DNA of 9,703 bases, taken from contig JAUIJQ010000077.1 of the NCBI GenBank assembly GCA_030431165.1, forward strand, positions 1 to 9,703, written 5' to 3'. Within the stretch, counting starts at the first letter, position 1; each line of letters starts with the position of its first letter. Positions 1-6,295 of the stretch are shown piece by piece. The stretch is from Rhodothermia bacterium (GTDB taxonomy: Bacteria; Bacteroidota; Rhodothermia; Rhodothermales; JABDKH01). A program made the translations under genes and the position numbers. The notes beneath the pieces were generated by a model that saw nothing but the letters and a program-made list of their open reading frames with translations, ran no database searches and was not told the DNA's origin.

Positions 1-57
1 CTTATCGCGCGACTCAGCACCGTGCTGGCAACGAAAGAGGCGGCAAGCGAGCAGTAG
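1..57 (+). CDS. rpmC: 50S ribosomal protein L29 (uL29), C-terminal end only
   Basis: The first 18 codons, read in frame from base 1, give a peptide beginning LIARLSTVLATKE and end at TAG (55-57). The IARLxTVL pattern is the last helix of L29, a small two-helix protein near the peptide exit tunnel that helps form the docking site for trigger factor and SRP. The identification rests on this short match plus position: L29 is the normal gene immediately before rpsQ. The rest lies upstream of the window, so start and length cannot be judged. Confidence 0.8.
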   Translation, partial: LIARLSTVLATKEAASEQ

Positions 58-96
58 ATCGCAGTAGACAGTAACAGAAACAGGACAAAACGGTAG

Positions 97-119
97 TTGG
101 TGAGGTTACGGCTCACCAA
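97..119 (+). promoter_or_regulatory. Perfect 8-bp hairpin in the rpmC-rpsQ gap
   Basis: TTGGTGAG (97-104) is exactly complementary to CTCACCAA (112-119), with a 7-base loop. It lies in the 76-base gap between rpmC and rpsQ and ends 14 bases before the rpsQ ATG. No T-run follows, so it does not look like an intrinsic terminator. An mRNA structure affecting rpsQ translation or message stability is possible, but that is inference. Confidence 0.5.
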
Positions 120-133
120 GCCCGACACGAGTG

Positions 134-400
134 ATGGCAGAAACGAACACGCGCGCAGCGCGAAAAGAACGAACCGGCATTGTCACGAGCGCCAAGATGC
201 AGAAGAGCATTACGGTCTCGATCGAACGGCAGGTCAAACACCCGATCTACGGCAAGTTCGTAAAGAAGACGTCGAAGCTTATGGCGCACGACGAGCAGAA
301 CGACGCGCGCGAAGGCGACACGGTGCGGATCATGGAAACGCGACCGCTGAGCAAGAACAAGCGCTGGCGACTGGTTGAAGTCGTTGAGCGTGCCAAGTAA
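134..400 (+). CDS. rpsQ: 30S ribosomal protein S17 (uS17)
   Basis: S17 is a primary 16S rRNA-binding protein of the small subunit body. The 88-residue product has the family pattern: GIVTSAKMQKSITV near residues 15-28, then HPIYGKFVKKTSKLMAHDE and a GDTVRIMETRPLSKNKRW segment near the C-terminus. It is an OB-fold protein of usual length with a slightly long, basic N-terminus. The ATG at 134 is preferred. A GTG directly in front (131) would add one residue and cannot be excluded. There is no clear Shine-Dalgarno sequence. It ends with TAA, 65 bases before rplN, in the standard S10/spc junction order L29-S17-L14. Confidence 0.96.
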   Translation: MAETNTRAARKERTGIVTSAKMQKSITVSIERQVKHPIYGKFVKKTSKLMAHDEQNDAREGDTVRIMETRPLSKNKRWRLVEVVERAK

Positions 401-433
401 CCCGGTGCACCCGGAGAAGGACAACAAGTAACC

Positions 434-447
434 GAGATTACAATCTC
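434..447 (+). other. Small inverted repeat in the rpsQ-rplN gap
   Basis: GAGATT (434-439) is followed after two bases by AATCTC (442-447). It would fold as a 5-bp stem with a 4-base loop. It sits in the 65-base rpsQ-rplN gap, 18 bases before the rplN start. A GGTGCACC palindrome (404-411) lies just after the rpsQ stop. Nothing else is recognisable in this gap, and function is unknown. Confidence 0.3.
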
Positions 448-465
448 AGCTACCGGTCGATCGTC

Positions 466-834
466 ATGATTCAGCAGGAGTCCAGACTTAAAGTTGCGGA
501 TAACAGCGGCGCCAAAGAGGTGCTGTGCATCCGTGTGCTCGGTGGAAGTGGGCGGCGCTACGCACGCGTTGGCGACACGATTGTCGTTAGCGTCAAGTCA
601 GCCATACCGGGCGGAAATGTCAAGAAAGGCGACGTCTCGAAGGCGGTCGTCGTGCGAACAAAGAAAGAGTACCGGCGCCCCGACGGATCGTACATCCGCT
701 TCGACGAAAACGCGGCGGTTCTGTTGAACCCACAGGGTGAGCCTCGCGGCACACGAATCTTTGGTCCGGTAGCGCGTGAATTGCGCGAGCGTCAGTATAT
801 GCGCATCGTGTCACTCGCCCCCGAGGTCCTTTAG
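466..834 (+). CDS. rplN: 50S ribosomal protein L14 (uL14)
   Basis: L14 binds 23S rRNA on the subunit interface and forms inter-subunit bridges with 16S rRNA. It is also the docking site of the silencing factor RsfS. The 122-residue protein is the standard length and almost entirely family consensus: it starts MIQQESRLKVADNSGAKEV, has the VKKGDVSKAVVVRTKKE strand region and the FDENAAVLLN motif near residues 79-88, and has GTRIFGPVARELR before the C-terminal end. The ATG at 466 gives the canonical N-terminus. No Shine-Dalgarno sequence is visible upstream. It ends with TAG, 18 bases before rplX. Confidence 0.98.
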   Translation: MIQQESRLKVADNSGAKEVLCIRVLGGSGRRYARVGDTIVVSVKSAIPGGNVKKGDVSKAVVVRTKKEYRRPDGSYIRFDENAAVLLNPQGEPRGTRIFGPVARELRERQYMRIVSLAPEVL

Positions 835-852
835 GCCGCAAACACGAGAACC

Positions 853-1191
853 ATGTCGAGCAAACTACACGTTAAGAAGGGCGACGTTGTCAGAGTCGTC
901 GCCGGTAACGAAAAAGGCAAGGAGGGCAAGATCCTCCGCGTGTTTCCGGCACGCGACCGCGTCATCGTTGAGGGCGTGAACATGCGCATCCGGCACATGA
1001 AGCCGTCGCAGGCTTATCCGCAGGGTGGCCGCGTGGAACGCGAGATGCCGATTCACGTGTCGAACGTCATGCCGCTTGACCGAAAGGGCGTACCGACGCG
1101 CGTGGGCCGAAAGGCCATCGAAGATTCCGAAACTGGAAAGACCCGCTGGGTGCGTTACGCGAAGACGACCGGCGAAGAACTGGATAACTAG
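853..1191 (+). CDS. rplX: 50S ribosomal protein L24 (uL24)
   Basis: L24 is one of the two initiators of large-subunit assembly, binding the 5' region of 23S rRNA near the tunnel exit. The 112-residue product shows the KOW motif at its N-terminus (LHVKKGDVVRVVAGNEKGKEGKI, about residues 5-27), then VEGVNMRIRHMKPSQ and the conserved IHVSNVM segment. Length and N-terminus fit the family, so the ATG at 853 is accepted. It follows rplN by 18 bases and precedes rplE by 18 bases, which implies co-transcription. It ends with TAG. Confidence 0.97.
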   Translation: MSSKLHVKKGDVVRVVAGNEKGKEGKILRVFPARDRVIVEGVNMRIRHMKPSQAYPQGGRVEREMPIHVSNVMPLDRKGVPTRVGRKAIEDSETGKTRWVRYAKTTGEELDN

Positions 1192-1209
1192 TCCCACGGG
1201 ACAGCAGCA

Positions 1210-1788
1210 ATGAGCTCGTATACACCAAGACTCAAAAAGGTTTACCACGACGACGTCGTCGCCGCACTGCAGAAGCAGTTCGACTACGCGAACGTCATGG
1301 AGACGCCGCGTCTGCAGAAGATCGTGGTCAACAAGGGCGTTGGCGATGCCGTCGCGAACAAGAAGGCACTGACCGATGCCGTGGAGCAGGTGCGGAAGAT
1401 TACCGGTCAGCACCCGGTGACCGTGGGCGCCAAGAAGAGCGTCTCGAACTTCAAGCTCCGTCAGGGCATGCCGGTCGGCGTGTACGTCACACTACGTGGC
1501 GACCGCATGTGGGACTTCCTGGATCGACTGATCTCGCTGGCACTGCCAAGGGTTCGCGACTTTCGCGGTATCCCTGACAAGAGCTTCGACGGTCGGGGCA
1601 ACTACTCGCTCGGGATCAAGGAGCAAATCATCTTTCCGGAGATCGACATCGACAAGATCGACAAGATCGACGGCATGGATGTCACGTTTGTGACATCAGC
1701 TACGACAGACGAACAGGCGCTCGCCCTGCTGAAGGGATTGGGGATGCCGTTTGTACGTCGAGAGCAAGACGGCAACGGACTAAGCTAA
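1210..1788 (+). CDS. rplE: 50S ribosomal protein L5 (uL5)
   Basis: L5 binds 5S rRNA in the central protuberance and contacts S13 and P-site tRNA. The 192-residue protein carries the family landmarks: NVMETPRLQKIVVNKGVGD near residues 28-46, ITGQHPV and KKSVSNFKLRQGMPVG, LRGDRMWDFLDRL, PRVRDFRGI, NYSLGIKEQIIFPEID near residues 135-150, and GMDVTFVTSA. It is about a dozen residues longer than the Escherichia coli protein, mainly from a longer N-terminus and a short C-terminal addition after PFVRRE. A 9-base microrepeat (ATCGACAAG) encodes an IDKIDKID stretch. The start is the ATG after an 18-base gap; the stop is TAA. Confidence 0.97.
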   Translation: MSSYTPRLKKVYHDDVVAALQKQFDYANVMETPRLQKIVVNKGVGDAVANKKALTDAVEQVRKITGQHPVTVGAKKSVSNFKLRQGMPVGVYVTLRGDRMWDFLDRLISLALPRVRDFRGIPDKSFDGRGNYSLGIKEQIIFPEIDIDKIDKIDGMDVTFVTSATTDEQALALLKGLGMPFVRREQDGNGLS

Positions 1789-1796
1789 GCATAGCA

Positions 1797-2066
1797 ATGG
1801 CAAAGAAGAGTTGGATGGCACGCGAGCGTAAGCGGCAGCGCATGGTTGCCAAGTACGCGGCAAAGCGTCGGGCGCTCAAAGAGGCGGAAGACTGGGAGGG
1901 ACTACAGAAGCTTCCTCGCGACGCCTCTCCCGTTCGGATGCACAACAGGTGCCCGTTGACGGGTCGCTCGCGTGGCTACATCCGGAAGTTTGGAATCTCA
2001 CGAATTGTATTCAGGGAGATGGCCCTCGCAGGCAAGATCCCCGGGGTACGCAAGTCCTCCTGGTAG
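1797..2066 (+). CDS. rpsN: 30S ribosomal protein S14 (uS14), zinc-free form
   Basis: S14 is a late-assembling protein of the small-subunit head. The 89-residue protein begins MAKKSWMARERKRQ and ends with the signature LPRDASPVRMHNRCPLTGR followed by GYIRKFGISRIVFRE and PGVRKSSW. It has one cysteine (about residue 52) and none of the paired CxxC motifs of zinc-binding S14. It is shorter than the 101-residue proteobacterial form, as is usual in Bacteroidota. It starts 8 bases after rplE and ends with TAG one base before the rpsH ATG, so coupling with rpsH is likely. Confidence 0.97.
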   Translation: MAKKSWMARERKRQRMVAKYAAKRRALKEAEDWEGLQKLPRDASPVRMHNRCPLTGRSRGYIRKFGISRIVFREMALAGKIPGVRKSSW

Positions 2067-2067
2067 A

Positions 2068-2469
2068 ATGAGCGGAGTTACCGATCCGGTTGCGGATTAC
2101 CTCACAAGAATCCGAAACGCCCAGCAGGCGCGCCATCGCTATCTCGACGTCCCGGCGTCGAAGCTGAAGCGAGCCATGACACAGATTCTCGTGGACAAGG
2201 GCTACGTGTCCAAGTTCATCAACGTCGACGATGGGAAGCAGGGGCTCCTGCGCATCTACCTCAAGTACGGTGCAAACGGGCAGCCGGCGATCAAGAACCT
2301 GCGGCGCATCTCACGGCCTGGTCTACGTCGGTACGTAGATGCCCGGACCACGGTGCGCGTGCGCAGCGGGCTGGGAATCGCAATACTGTCGACGTCGCAC
2401 GGGGTCATGACCGACAAGGAAGCGCGACGCATCAACGTAGGCGGCGAAGTACTCGCATACGTCTACTAG
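2068..2469 (+). CDS. rpsH: 30S ribosomal protein S8 (uS8)
   Basis: S8 is a primary binder of the central domain of 16S rRNA. In E. coli it also represses the spc operon by binding its own mRNA. The 133-residue product has the expected ends: DPVADYLTRIRNAQQA at residues 6-21, PASKLKRAMTQIL, IKNLRRISRPGLRRYV in the middle, and GLGIAILSTSHGVMTDKEAR plus GGEVLAYVY at the C-terminus. The open frame continues upstream inside rpsN, but only the ATG at 2068 gives the conserved N-terminus. The gap to rpsN is one base. It ends with TAG, with 40 bases to rplF. Confidence 0.97.
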   Translation: MSGVTDPVADYLTRIRNAQQARHRYLDVPASKLKRAMTQILVDKGYVSKFINVDDGKQGLLRIYLKYGANGQPAIKNLRRISRPGLRRYVDARTTVRVRSGLGIAILSTSHGVMTDKEARRINVGGEVLAYVY

Positions 2470-2494
2470 TCCACTATCCAATCGCAGTCGACCA

Positions 2495-2502
2495 AGAAAG
2501 GA
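2495..2502 (+). promoter_or_regulatory. Strong Shine-Dalgarno sequence of rplF
   Basis: AGAAAGGA lies 7 bases before the rplF ATG and matches eight consecutive bases of the extended Shine-Dalgarno consensus AGAAAGGAGG. Most other starts in this window have no recognisable Shine-Dalgarno sequence, so this one stands out and supports the start at 2510. Confidence 0.65.
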
Positions 2503-2509
2503 AATCATA

Positions 2510-3064
2510 ATGTCGCGAATTGGACTTTTGCCGATCACGGTGGCCGAGAAGGTCAGCATCGATATTGGCAAGAACAATGTTGTAACAGTGAAGGGACCGA
2601 AGGGCGAACTTTCGCTCCAGGTTGACCCCGACATCAAGGTTGCACTTGCTGACGGCGAGCTCACCGTCTCCCGGCCAACCGAACAGAAACGCCACAAGTC
2701 GATGCACGGCCTGTACCGGTCGCTCATTGACAACATGGTCACGGGTGTCTCCGAAGGATTCCGGCGGCAACTCGAAATCATCGGCGTCGGCTTCCGCGCG
2801 TCCATCTCAAACGGCGTGCTCGAACTGGCGCTCGGTTTTTCGCACCCGATCTACTTCGTGCCGCCTGAAGGCGTCTCGATCTCGGTCGAAGAGGCTCGCG
2901 GCAAGAACACCATTATCACGATCGACGGAATTGACAAGCAGCTCGTCGGACAGGTTGCGGCCAAGATCCGGAGCCTGCGGCCGCCAGAGCCCTACAAGGG
3001 CAAGGGTGTACGCTACGTCAACGAGTATGTGCGCCGGAAGGCCGGAAAGACCGCTGCGCGGTAG
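2510..3064 (+). CDS. rplF: 50S ribosomal protein L6 (uL6)
   Basis: L6 sits at the base of the L7/L12 stalk next to the sarcin-ricin loop and is needed for function of the factor-binding region. The 184-residue protein has the two-repeat L6 architecture: the N-terminal half begins MSRIGLLPI and includes VTVKGPKGELS (near residues 25-36); the second half includes LEIIGVGFRA, LELALGFSHPI and the closing PEPYKGKGVRYVNE with a KAGKTAAR tail. Length is normal. The start is supported both by homology and by an upstream Shine-Dalgarno sequence. It ends with TAG, 34 bases before rplR. Confidence 0.98.
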   Translation: MSRIGLLPITVAEKVSIDIGKNNVVTVKGPKGELSLQVDPDIKVALADGELTVSRPTEQKRHKSMHGLYRSLIDNMVTGVSEGFRRQLEIIGVGFRASISNGVLELALGFSHPIYFVPPEGVSISVEEARGKNTIITIDGIDKQLVGQVAAKIRSLRPPEPYKGKGVRYVNEYVRRKAGKTAAR

Positions 3065-3098
3065 GCACTCCGCATAACAAAGGCAGAATCACGAAGCG

Positions 3099-3449
3099 AT
3101 GGCAAGGAACAGGAAACTCGAGCGGCGTAAGCGTGTCAAGCGCGGCATCCGCCGGAAGATATCGGGTACGGCTGAACGTCCGCGGTTGAGCGTATTCCGC
3201 TCAAACCGCCACATGTACGCGCAGCTTATCGATGATATCGAAGGCCGCACCCTGGCGTCGGCGAGTACATTTGCCGGTGTCGAGGGAGACTCGCCGGTAG
3301 CTGCCGCTGAACAGGTTGGCGTACAGCTGGCCGAGAAGGCAAAGGCGGCAGGCGTTACCACGGCTGTCTTCGACAGGAACGGGTATCGATATCACGGAAG
3401 AGTAAAGGCGGTTGCTGAAGGTGCCCGCAAAGGAGGCCTGGAGGTCTAG
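3099..3449 (+). CDS. rplR: 50S ribosomal protein L18 (uL18)
   Basis: L18 binds 5S rRNA with L5 in the central protuberance. The 116-residue product has the basic N-terminal tail (RKLERRKRVKRGIRRKISGT), the RPRLSVFRSNRHMYAQLIDD strand region (about residues 28-47), VAAAEQVGVQLAEKA, and the C-terminal FDRNGYRYHGRVKAVAEGAR helix. This is the usual length and domain plan. No Shine-Dalgarno sequence is evident before the ATG. It ends with TAG, with 26 bases to rpsE. An AAAGGAGG string near the end (3429-3436) is explained by the conserved Lys-Gly-Gly codons. Confidence 0.97.
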   Translation: MARNRKLERRKRVKRGIRRKISGTAERPRLSVFRSNRHMYAQLIDDIEGRTLASASTFAGVEGDSPVAAAEQVGVQLAEKAKAAGVTTAVFDRNGYRYHGRVKAVAEGARKGGLEV

Positions 3450-3452
3450 ACC

Positions 3453-3465
3453 CGGCTATAAGCCG
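3453..3465 (+). other. Small hairpin in the rplR-rpsE gap
   Basis: CGGCT (3453-3457) is exactly complementary to AGCCG (3461-3465) with a 3-base loop, 10 bases before the rpsE ATG. It fills much of the 26-base gap. The stem is short, so chance is a real possibility. Confidence 0.3.
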
Positions 3466-3475
3466 AGAAGAACGT

Positions 3476-4003
3476 ATGGCACGAGGAAGAGCACGTAAAA
3501 GCAAAGAGCAGGCTGAGGTCACATCCGATCTGATCGAACGCCTCGTATCGGTAAAGCGCGTCGCAAAGGTCGTGAAAGGCGGTCGCCGCTTCTCCTTCAA
3601 CGCTGTTGTCGTTGTTGGGGATGGAAGCGGACGCGTCGGAATCGGTCTGGGCAAAGCCAATGAGGTTGCGAACGCAATCTCGAAGGGCACCGACGACGCC
3701 AAGAAGAACATGGTGTTCGTGCCGAGCCGCAAAGGTACCGTCCCGCACCAGGTGATCGGGAAGCAGGACGCAGGTCGTGTGCTGCTCAAGCCCGCAGCGC
3801 CGGGTACCGGTGTCATCGCCGGCGGCGGTGTGCGTGCCGTGCTTGAGTGCGCGGGCTTCACCGACATCCTGTCGAAGTCGCTGGGATCAAGTAATCCCCA
3901 CAACCAGGTTAAGGCCACCATGGACGCACTGCGCCGACTCGAGGACCCGATCGAGGTTGCGAAGCGCCGCGGTGTTCCTCTCTCACGCGTATTTGAAGGC
4001 TAG
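3476..4003 (+). CDS. rpsE: 30S ribosomal protein S5 (uS5)
   Basis: S5 lies at the mRNA entry side of the small subunit and affects decoding accuracy and helicase activity. The 175-residue protein has both S5 domains: the N-terminal double-stranded RNA-binding fold (about residues 19-82, with VSVKRVAKVVKGGRRFSF and GDGSGRVGIGLGKANEV) and the C-terminal S5 fold (about 95-170, with GTGVIAGGGVRAVLECAG, DILSKSLGS and NPHNQVKATMDAL). Length is standard. It starts with ATG after a 26-base gap and ends with TAG 9 bases before rpmD. Confidence 0.98.
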   Translation: MARGRARKSKEQAEVTSDLIERLVSVKRVAKVVKGGRRFSFNAVVVVGDGSGRVGIGLGKANEVANAISKGTDDAKKNMVFVPSRKGTVPHQVIGKQDAGRVLLKPAAPGTGVIAGGGVRAVLECAGFTDILSKSLGSSNPHNQVKATMDALRRLEDPIEVAKRRGVPLSRVFEG

Positions 4004-4012
4004 AACAGCGGA

Positions 4013-4420
4013 ATGGCTCAGATCAAGATCACACAGACAGGCAGCAGGATCCGCCAGACGGCGCGCCAGAAGAGAACACTGGATGCGCTTGGCCTCCGCC
4101 GGATGCACCAGTCGGTTGTCCTGAACGACACCCCGCAGATCCGCGGAATGGTCGCGAAGGTCAGCCACCTGGTCGCGGTGTCTGCGACCGACGCTGCGCC
4201 CGCGGCGAAAAAGAAGGCGGCGAAGAAAGCAGCCGCGAAGAAGCCGGCAGCAAAGAAAGCAGCGGCTAAGAAGTCGGCGGCCAAGAAAACAGCCACCAAG
4301 AAGACTGCCACCAAGAAAACGGCAGCCAAGAAAACGACGGCTAAGAAAACGGCAGCCAAGAAGACCGCCGCGAAAAAGGCTGACGCCGCACCGGCAGCCG
4401 AAGCCGATTCAAAAGAGTAG
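4013..4420 (+). CDS. rpmD: 50S ribosomal protein L30 (uL30) with a long histone-H1-like Lys/Ala tail
   Basis: L30 is a small 23S rRNA-binding protein of the large subunit. Residues 1-57 are an ordinary bacterial L30: MAQIKITQTGSRI, then LDALGLRRMHQSV (23-35), DTPQIRGMVAKVSHLV (39-54). Bacterial L30 normally ends about here, near 58-60 residues. This one continues in the same open frame to 135 residues. The extension (about 58-135) starts TDAAPAAKKK, then runs as pentads of the form AAKKx with twelve Lys-Lys pairs, x drifting from Ala/Pro/Ser to Thr, and ends in a short acidic stretch (DAAPAAEADSKE). It resembles H1-like proteins and the HU tails of actinobacteria. Such a tail is probably disordered and may give extra rRNA contacts or bind DNA; this is inference. 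The core start is canonical, 9 bases after rpsE. Confidence 0.93.
   Translation: MAQIKITQTGSRIRQTARQKRTLDALGLRRMHQSVVLNDTPQIRGMVAKVSHLVAVSATDAAPAAKKKAAKKAAAKKPAAKKAAAKKSAAKKTATKKTATKKTAAKKTTAKKTAAKKTAAKKADAAPAAEADSKE
4208..4378 (+). repeat. Degenerate 15-bp tandem repeat encoding AAKKx pentads
   Basis: Lys-Lys codon pairs recur every 15 bases from codon 66 to codon 122 of rpmD, twelve in all. Most units use synonymous variation (AAGAAG, AAGAAA, AAAAAG; GCG, GCC, GCA, GCT), which points to selection on the peptide pattern. Two 20-base copies are identical, at 4313-4332 and 4343-4362 (30-base offset), consistent with a more recent duplication by slippage. Confidence 0.85.
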
Positions 4421-4466
4421 CACCTGAAATCGAGTCCGGTTCCTGCCGGGCGTTATAGATACAATC

Positions 4467-4925
4467 ATGGACCTCAGCAAACTCAAGCCGGCGGCCGGAT
4501 CAACGCGAAAGCGCAAGCGCATTGCTCGCGGCGTGGGATCAGGGTACGGTGGTCACAGTGCCACGCGTGGCGACAAAGGACAGAAGAGCCGTTCGGGCGC
4601 CAGCATTCCCGCGTGGTTTGAAGGCGGACAGATGCCGCTGCAGCGTCGCATTCCGAAGTTCGGATTCAAGAACCGGTTCCGTAAGCAGTACAAAGCCGTA
4701 AACGTGGACGCACTTGCTGCGCTCGTTGAGGCTGGTCGCATCGAGGCCGGAAAGATCTCACCAGAGTCGCTTCGTGCGGCAGGCGTAATCGGCAAGTCTG
4801 ATCTCGTCAAGATCCTCGGGGCAGGAGAGATCTCTGTGGCGGTCACGGTGTCGGCGCATGCGTTCAGCGCCTCCGCGAAAGAGAAGATCGAGAAGGCGGG
4901 CGGATCAACATCCGTTGTTGAATAA
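4467..4925 (+). CDS. rplO: 50S ribosomal protein L15 (uL15)
   Basis: L15 is a late-assembly 23S rRNA-binding protein whose extended N-terminal arm penetrates the subunit core. The 152-residue product shows the glycine- and arginine-rich arm (KPAAGSTRKRKRIARGVGSG, then GGHSATRGDKGQKSRSG, residues 7-44), FEGGQMPLQRRIPKFGF (about 51-67), and a C-terminal globular part with VIGKSDLVKILGAGEI and VSAHAFSASAKEKIEKAGG. Length and layout are typical. It starts with ATG 46 bases after rpmD and has no Shine-Dalgarno sequence. It ends with TAA, 55 bases before secY. Confidence 0.97.
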   Translation: MDLSKLKPAAGSTRKRKRIARGVGSGYGGHSATRGDKGQKSRSGASIPAWFEGGQMPLQRRIPKFGFKNRFRKQYKAVNVDALAALVEAGRIEAGKISPESLRAAGVIGKSDLVKILGAGEISVAVTVSAHAFSASAKEKIEKAGGSTSVVE

Positions 4926-4980
4926 CGCCAGCAAGTAGCGAAGCTCATACCCCAGAAGCCTACAGCCCGCAAGCATCACG

Positions 4981-6294
4981 ATGGCCGGTTTTACCGAAAG
5001 CCTCAGAAACATCTGGAAGATCGAGGACCTGCGTAAGCGGATTATCTACACGCTTTCGCTGCTCATCGTGTACCGGTTTGGTGCGTTTGTCACCCTGCCG
5101 GGCGTAGATGCAAGCATCCTCGCCAACATCAACCAGACGAGAGACGCAAACGATCTCTTTGGTTTCATCGACATGTTCGTCGGCGGGGCATTCAGTGCGG
5201 CCGGCATCTTCGCACTCGGGATCATGCCGTACATCACGGCTTCGATTATCATCCAGCTTATGGGTGCGGTCGTTCCCTACTTCCAGAAGCTCCAGCGCGA
5301 GGGCGAAGAAGGACGACGAAAGATCACGCAGCTTACGCGCTACGGAACCATCCTGATTACCGCCGTCCAGTCGATCGGATTTGCGATCAACCTCATGTAC
5401 GGGGTCACCGGTCAGGCAGTCATCATCCCGCGGACGTTCTTCATCGTTTCAACCGTAATCGTCCTGACGGCGGGTACGATGTTCGTCATGTGGCTCGGTG
5501 AGCGTATTACCGAAGACGGCATCGGGAACGGCATATCACTGATCATCATGATCAGCATCATTGCGTCCCTGCCGCAGTCGCTGATCAACGAGTTCGAACT
5601 CAAGTCGAACCTGTTCATTTTCCTGATTGAGATTGGTGTCTTTGCACTGGTTACCGCGGGTGTGGTACTGGTCACGCAGGGCATGCGCCGAATACCCGTG
5701 CAATACGCGAAGCGGGTCGTCGGGCGAAAGGTATACGGGGGTACAACCCAGTATCTGCCGCTACGCGTCAATGCGGCAGGCGTCATGCCGATCATCTTTG
5801 CCCAGTCGATCATGTTCGTGCCCGCTACGATCGCTTCGTTCTTCCCGGACAGCGTGTCGATGCAACAGTTCGGTGCGTGGTTTACAGATATCTCGGGCGT
5901 TGGCTATTCGATTGTCTTCTTCCTGATCTGTGTGTTCTTCACCTACTTCTACACGGCGATCGCTGTGAATCCGAAGGAGATGGCTGACACCATGAAGCGC
6001 CAGGGCGGATTTATTCCCGGGATCAGGCCGGGCAAGCAGACATCCGAGTTCATCGACAACATTCTGACCCGCATCACGCTCCCGGGCGCCATCTTCCTCG
6101 GGTTTGTTGCCATCCTTCCAGCTTTTGCGATCCGGGCAGGTATCTCCGCGGGTTTTGCACTGTTCTTTGGCGGGACGAGTCTCCTCATTCTTGTCGGTGT
6201 GGCGCTTGATACACTGCAGCAGATTGAGAGCCACCTCTTGATGCGGCACTACGACGGATTTATGAAAACCGGACGAGTGAGGGGCCGCAGATAA
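4981..6294 (+). CDS. secY: Protein translocase channel subunit SecY
   Basis: SecY is the channel of the Sec translocon in the inner membrane, working with SecE, SecG and SecA to export or insert proteins. The 437-residue protein has about ten strongly hydrophobic segments, the first at residues 21-39. The two classical SecY signatures are visible: GIMPYITASIIIQL (80-93) and WLGERITEDGIGNGISLIIM (171-190). The plug region precedes the first signature. The cytosolic loop with GGFIPGIRPGKQT (342-354) carries the conserved arginine (R349) used by SecA and ribosomes. The C-terminus ends GRVRGRR. Length is typical. It lies after rplO as in nearly all bacteria and ends TAA one base before map. Confidence 0.98.
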   Translation: MAGFTESLRNIWKIEDLRKRIIYTLSLLIVYRFGAFVTLPGVDASILANINQTRDANDLFGFIDMFVGGAFSAAGIFALGIMPYITASIIIQLMGAVVPYFQKLQREGEEGRRKITQLTRYGTILITAVQSIGFAINLMYGVTGQAVIIPRTFFIVSTVIVLTAGTMFVMWLGERITEDGIGNGISLIIMISIIASLPQSLINEFELKSNLFIFLIEIGVFALVTAGVVLVTQGMRRIPVQYAKRVVGRKVYGGTTQYLPLRVNAAGVMPIIFAQSIMFVPATIASFFPDSVSMQQFGAWFTDISGVGYSIVFFLICVFFTYFYTAIAVNPKEMADTMKRQGGFIPGIRPGKQTSEFIDNILTRITLPGAIFLGFVAILPAFAIRAGISAGFALFFGGTSLLILVGVALDTLQQIESHLLMRHYDGFMKTGRVRGRR

Positions 6295-6295
6295 C

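Noticed and set aside
97..133. ORF 97-378 overlapping rpsQ in another frame.
   Set aside because: Arg/Ala/His-rich low-complexity shadow of the rpsQ frame, with no family pattern.
1192..1209. GTCCC/GGGAC inverted repeat (1191-1202) at the rplX-rplE junction, where S8 binds mRNA in E. coli.
   Set aside because: The loop would be 2 bases and the stem only 4-5 bp; the features of an S8-binding helix cannot be recognised.
1642..1671. 9-base ATCGACAAG microrepeat in rplE giving IDIDKIDKIDG.
   Set aside because: L5 normally has a similar ID-DK-DK segment here, and Bacteroidota versions vary in the same way, so it looks like family sequence, not a recent insertion.
1972..2067. In-frame upstream start for rpsH inside rpsN.
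   Set aside because: It would overlap rpsN by about 95 bases, and S8 homology begins right at the ATG at 2068.
4018..4359. Minus-strand 113-codon ORF opposite rpmD with a repetitive hydrophobic sequence.
   Set aside because: It is the complement of the Lys/Ala repeat: Lys codons read backwards as Phe/Leu and Ala codons as Ala/Gly/Ser-type residues. The plus-strand L30 explains the region fully.
4421..4466. CCGG-N6-CCGG repeat in the rpmD-rplO gap as a possible terminator.
   Set aside because: Only 4 bp, with no T-run; the operon clearly continues.
4926..4980. Possible promoter for secY in the 55-base rplO-secY gap.
   Set aside because: No TTG/TAnnTTTG pair or -35/-10 pair is visible.
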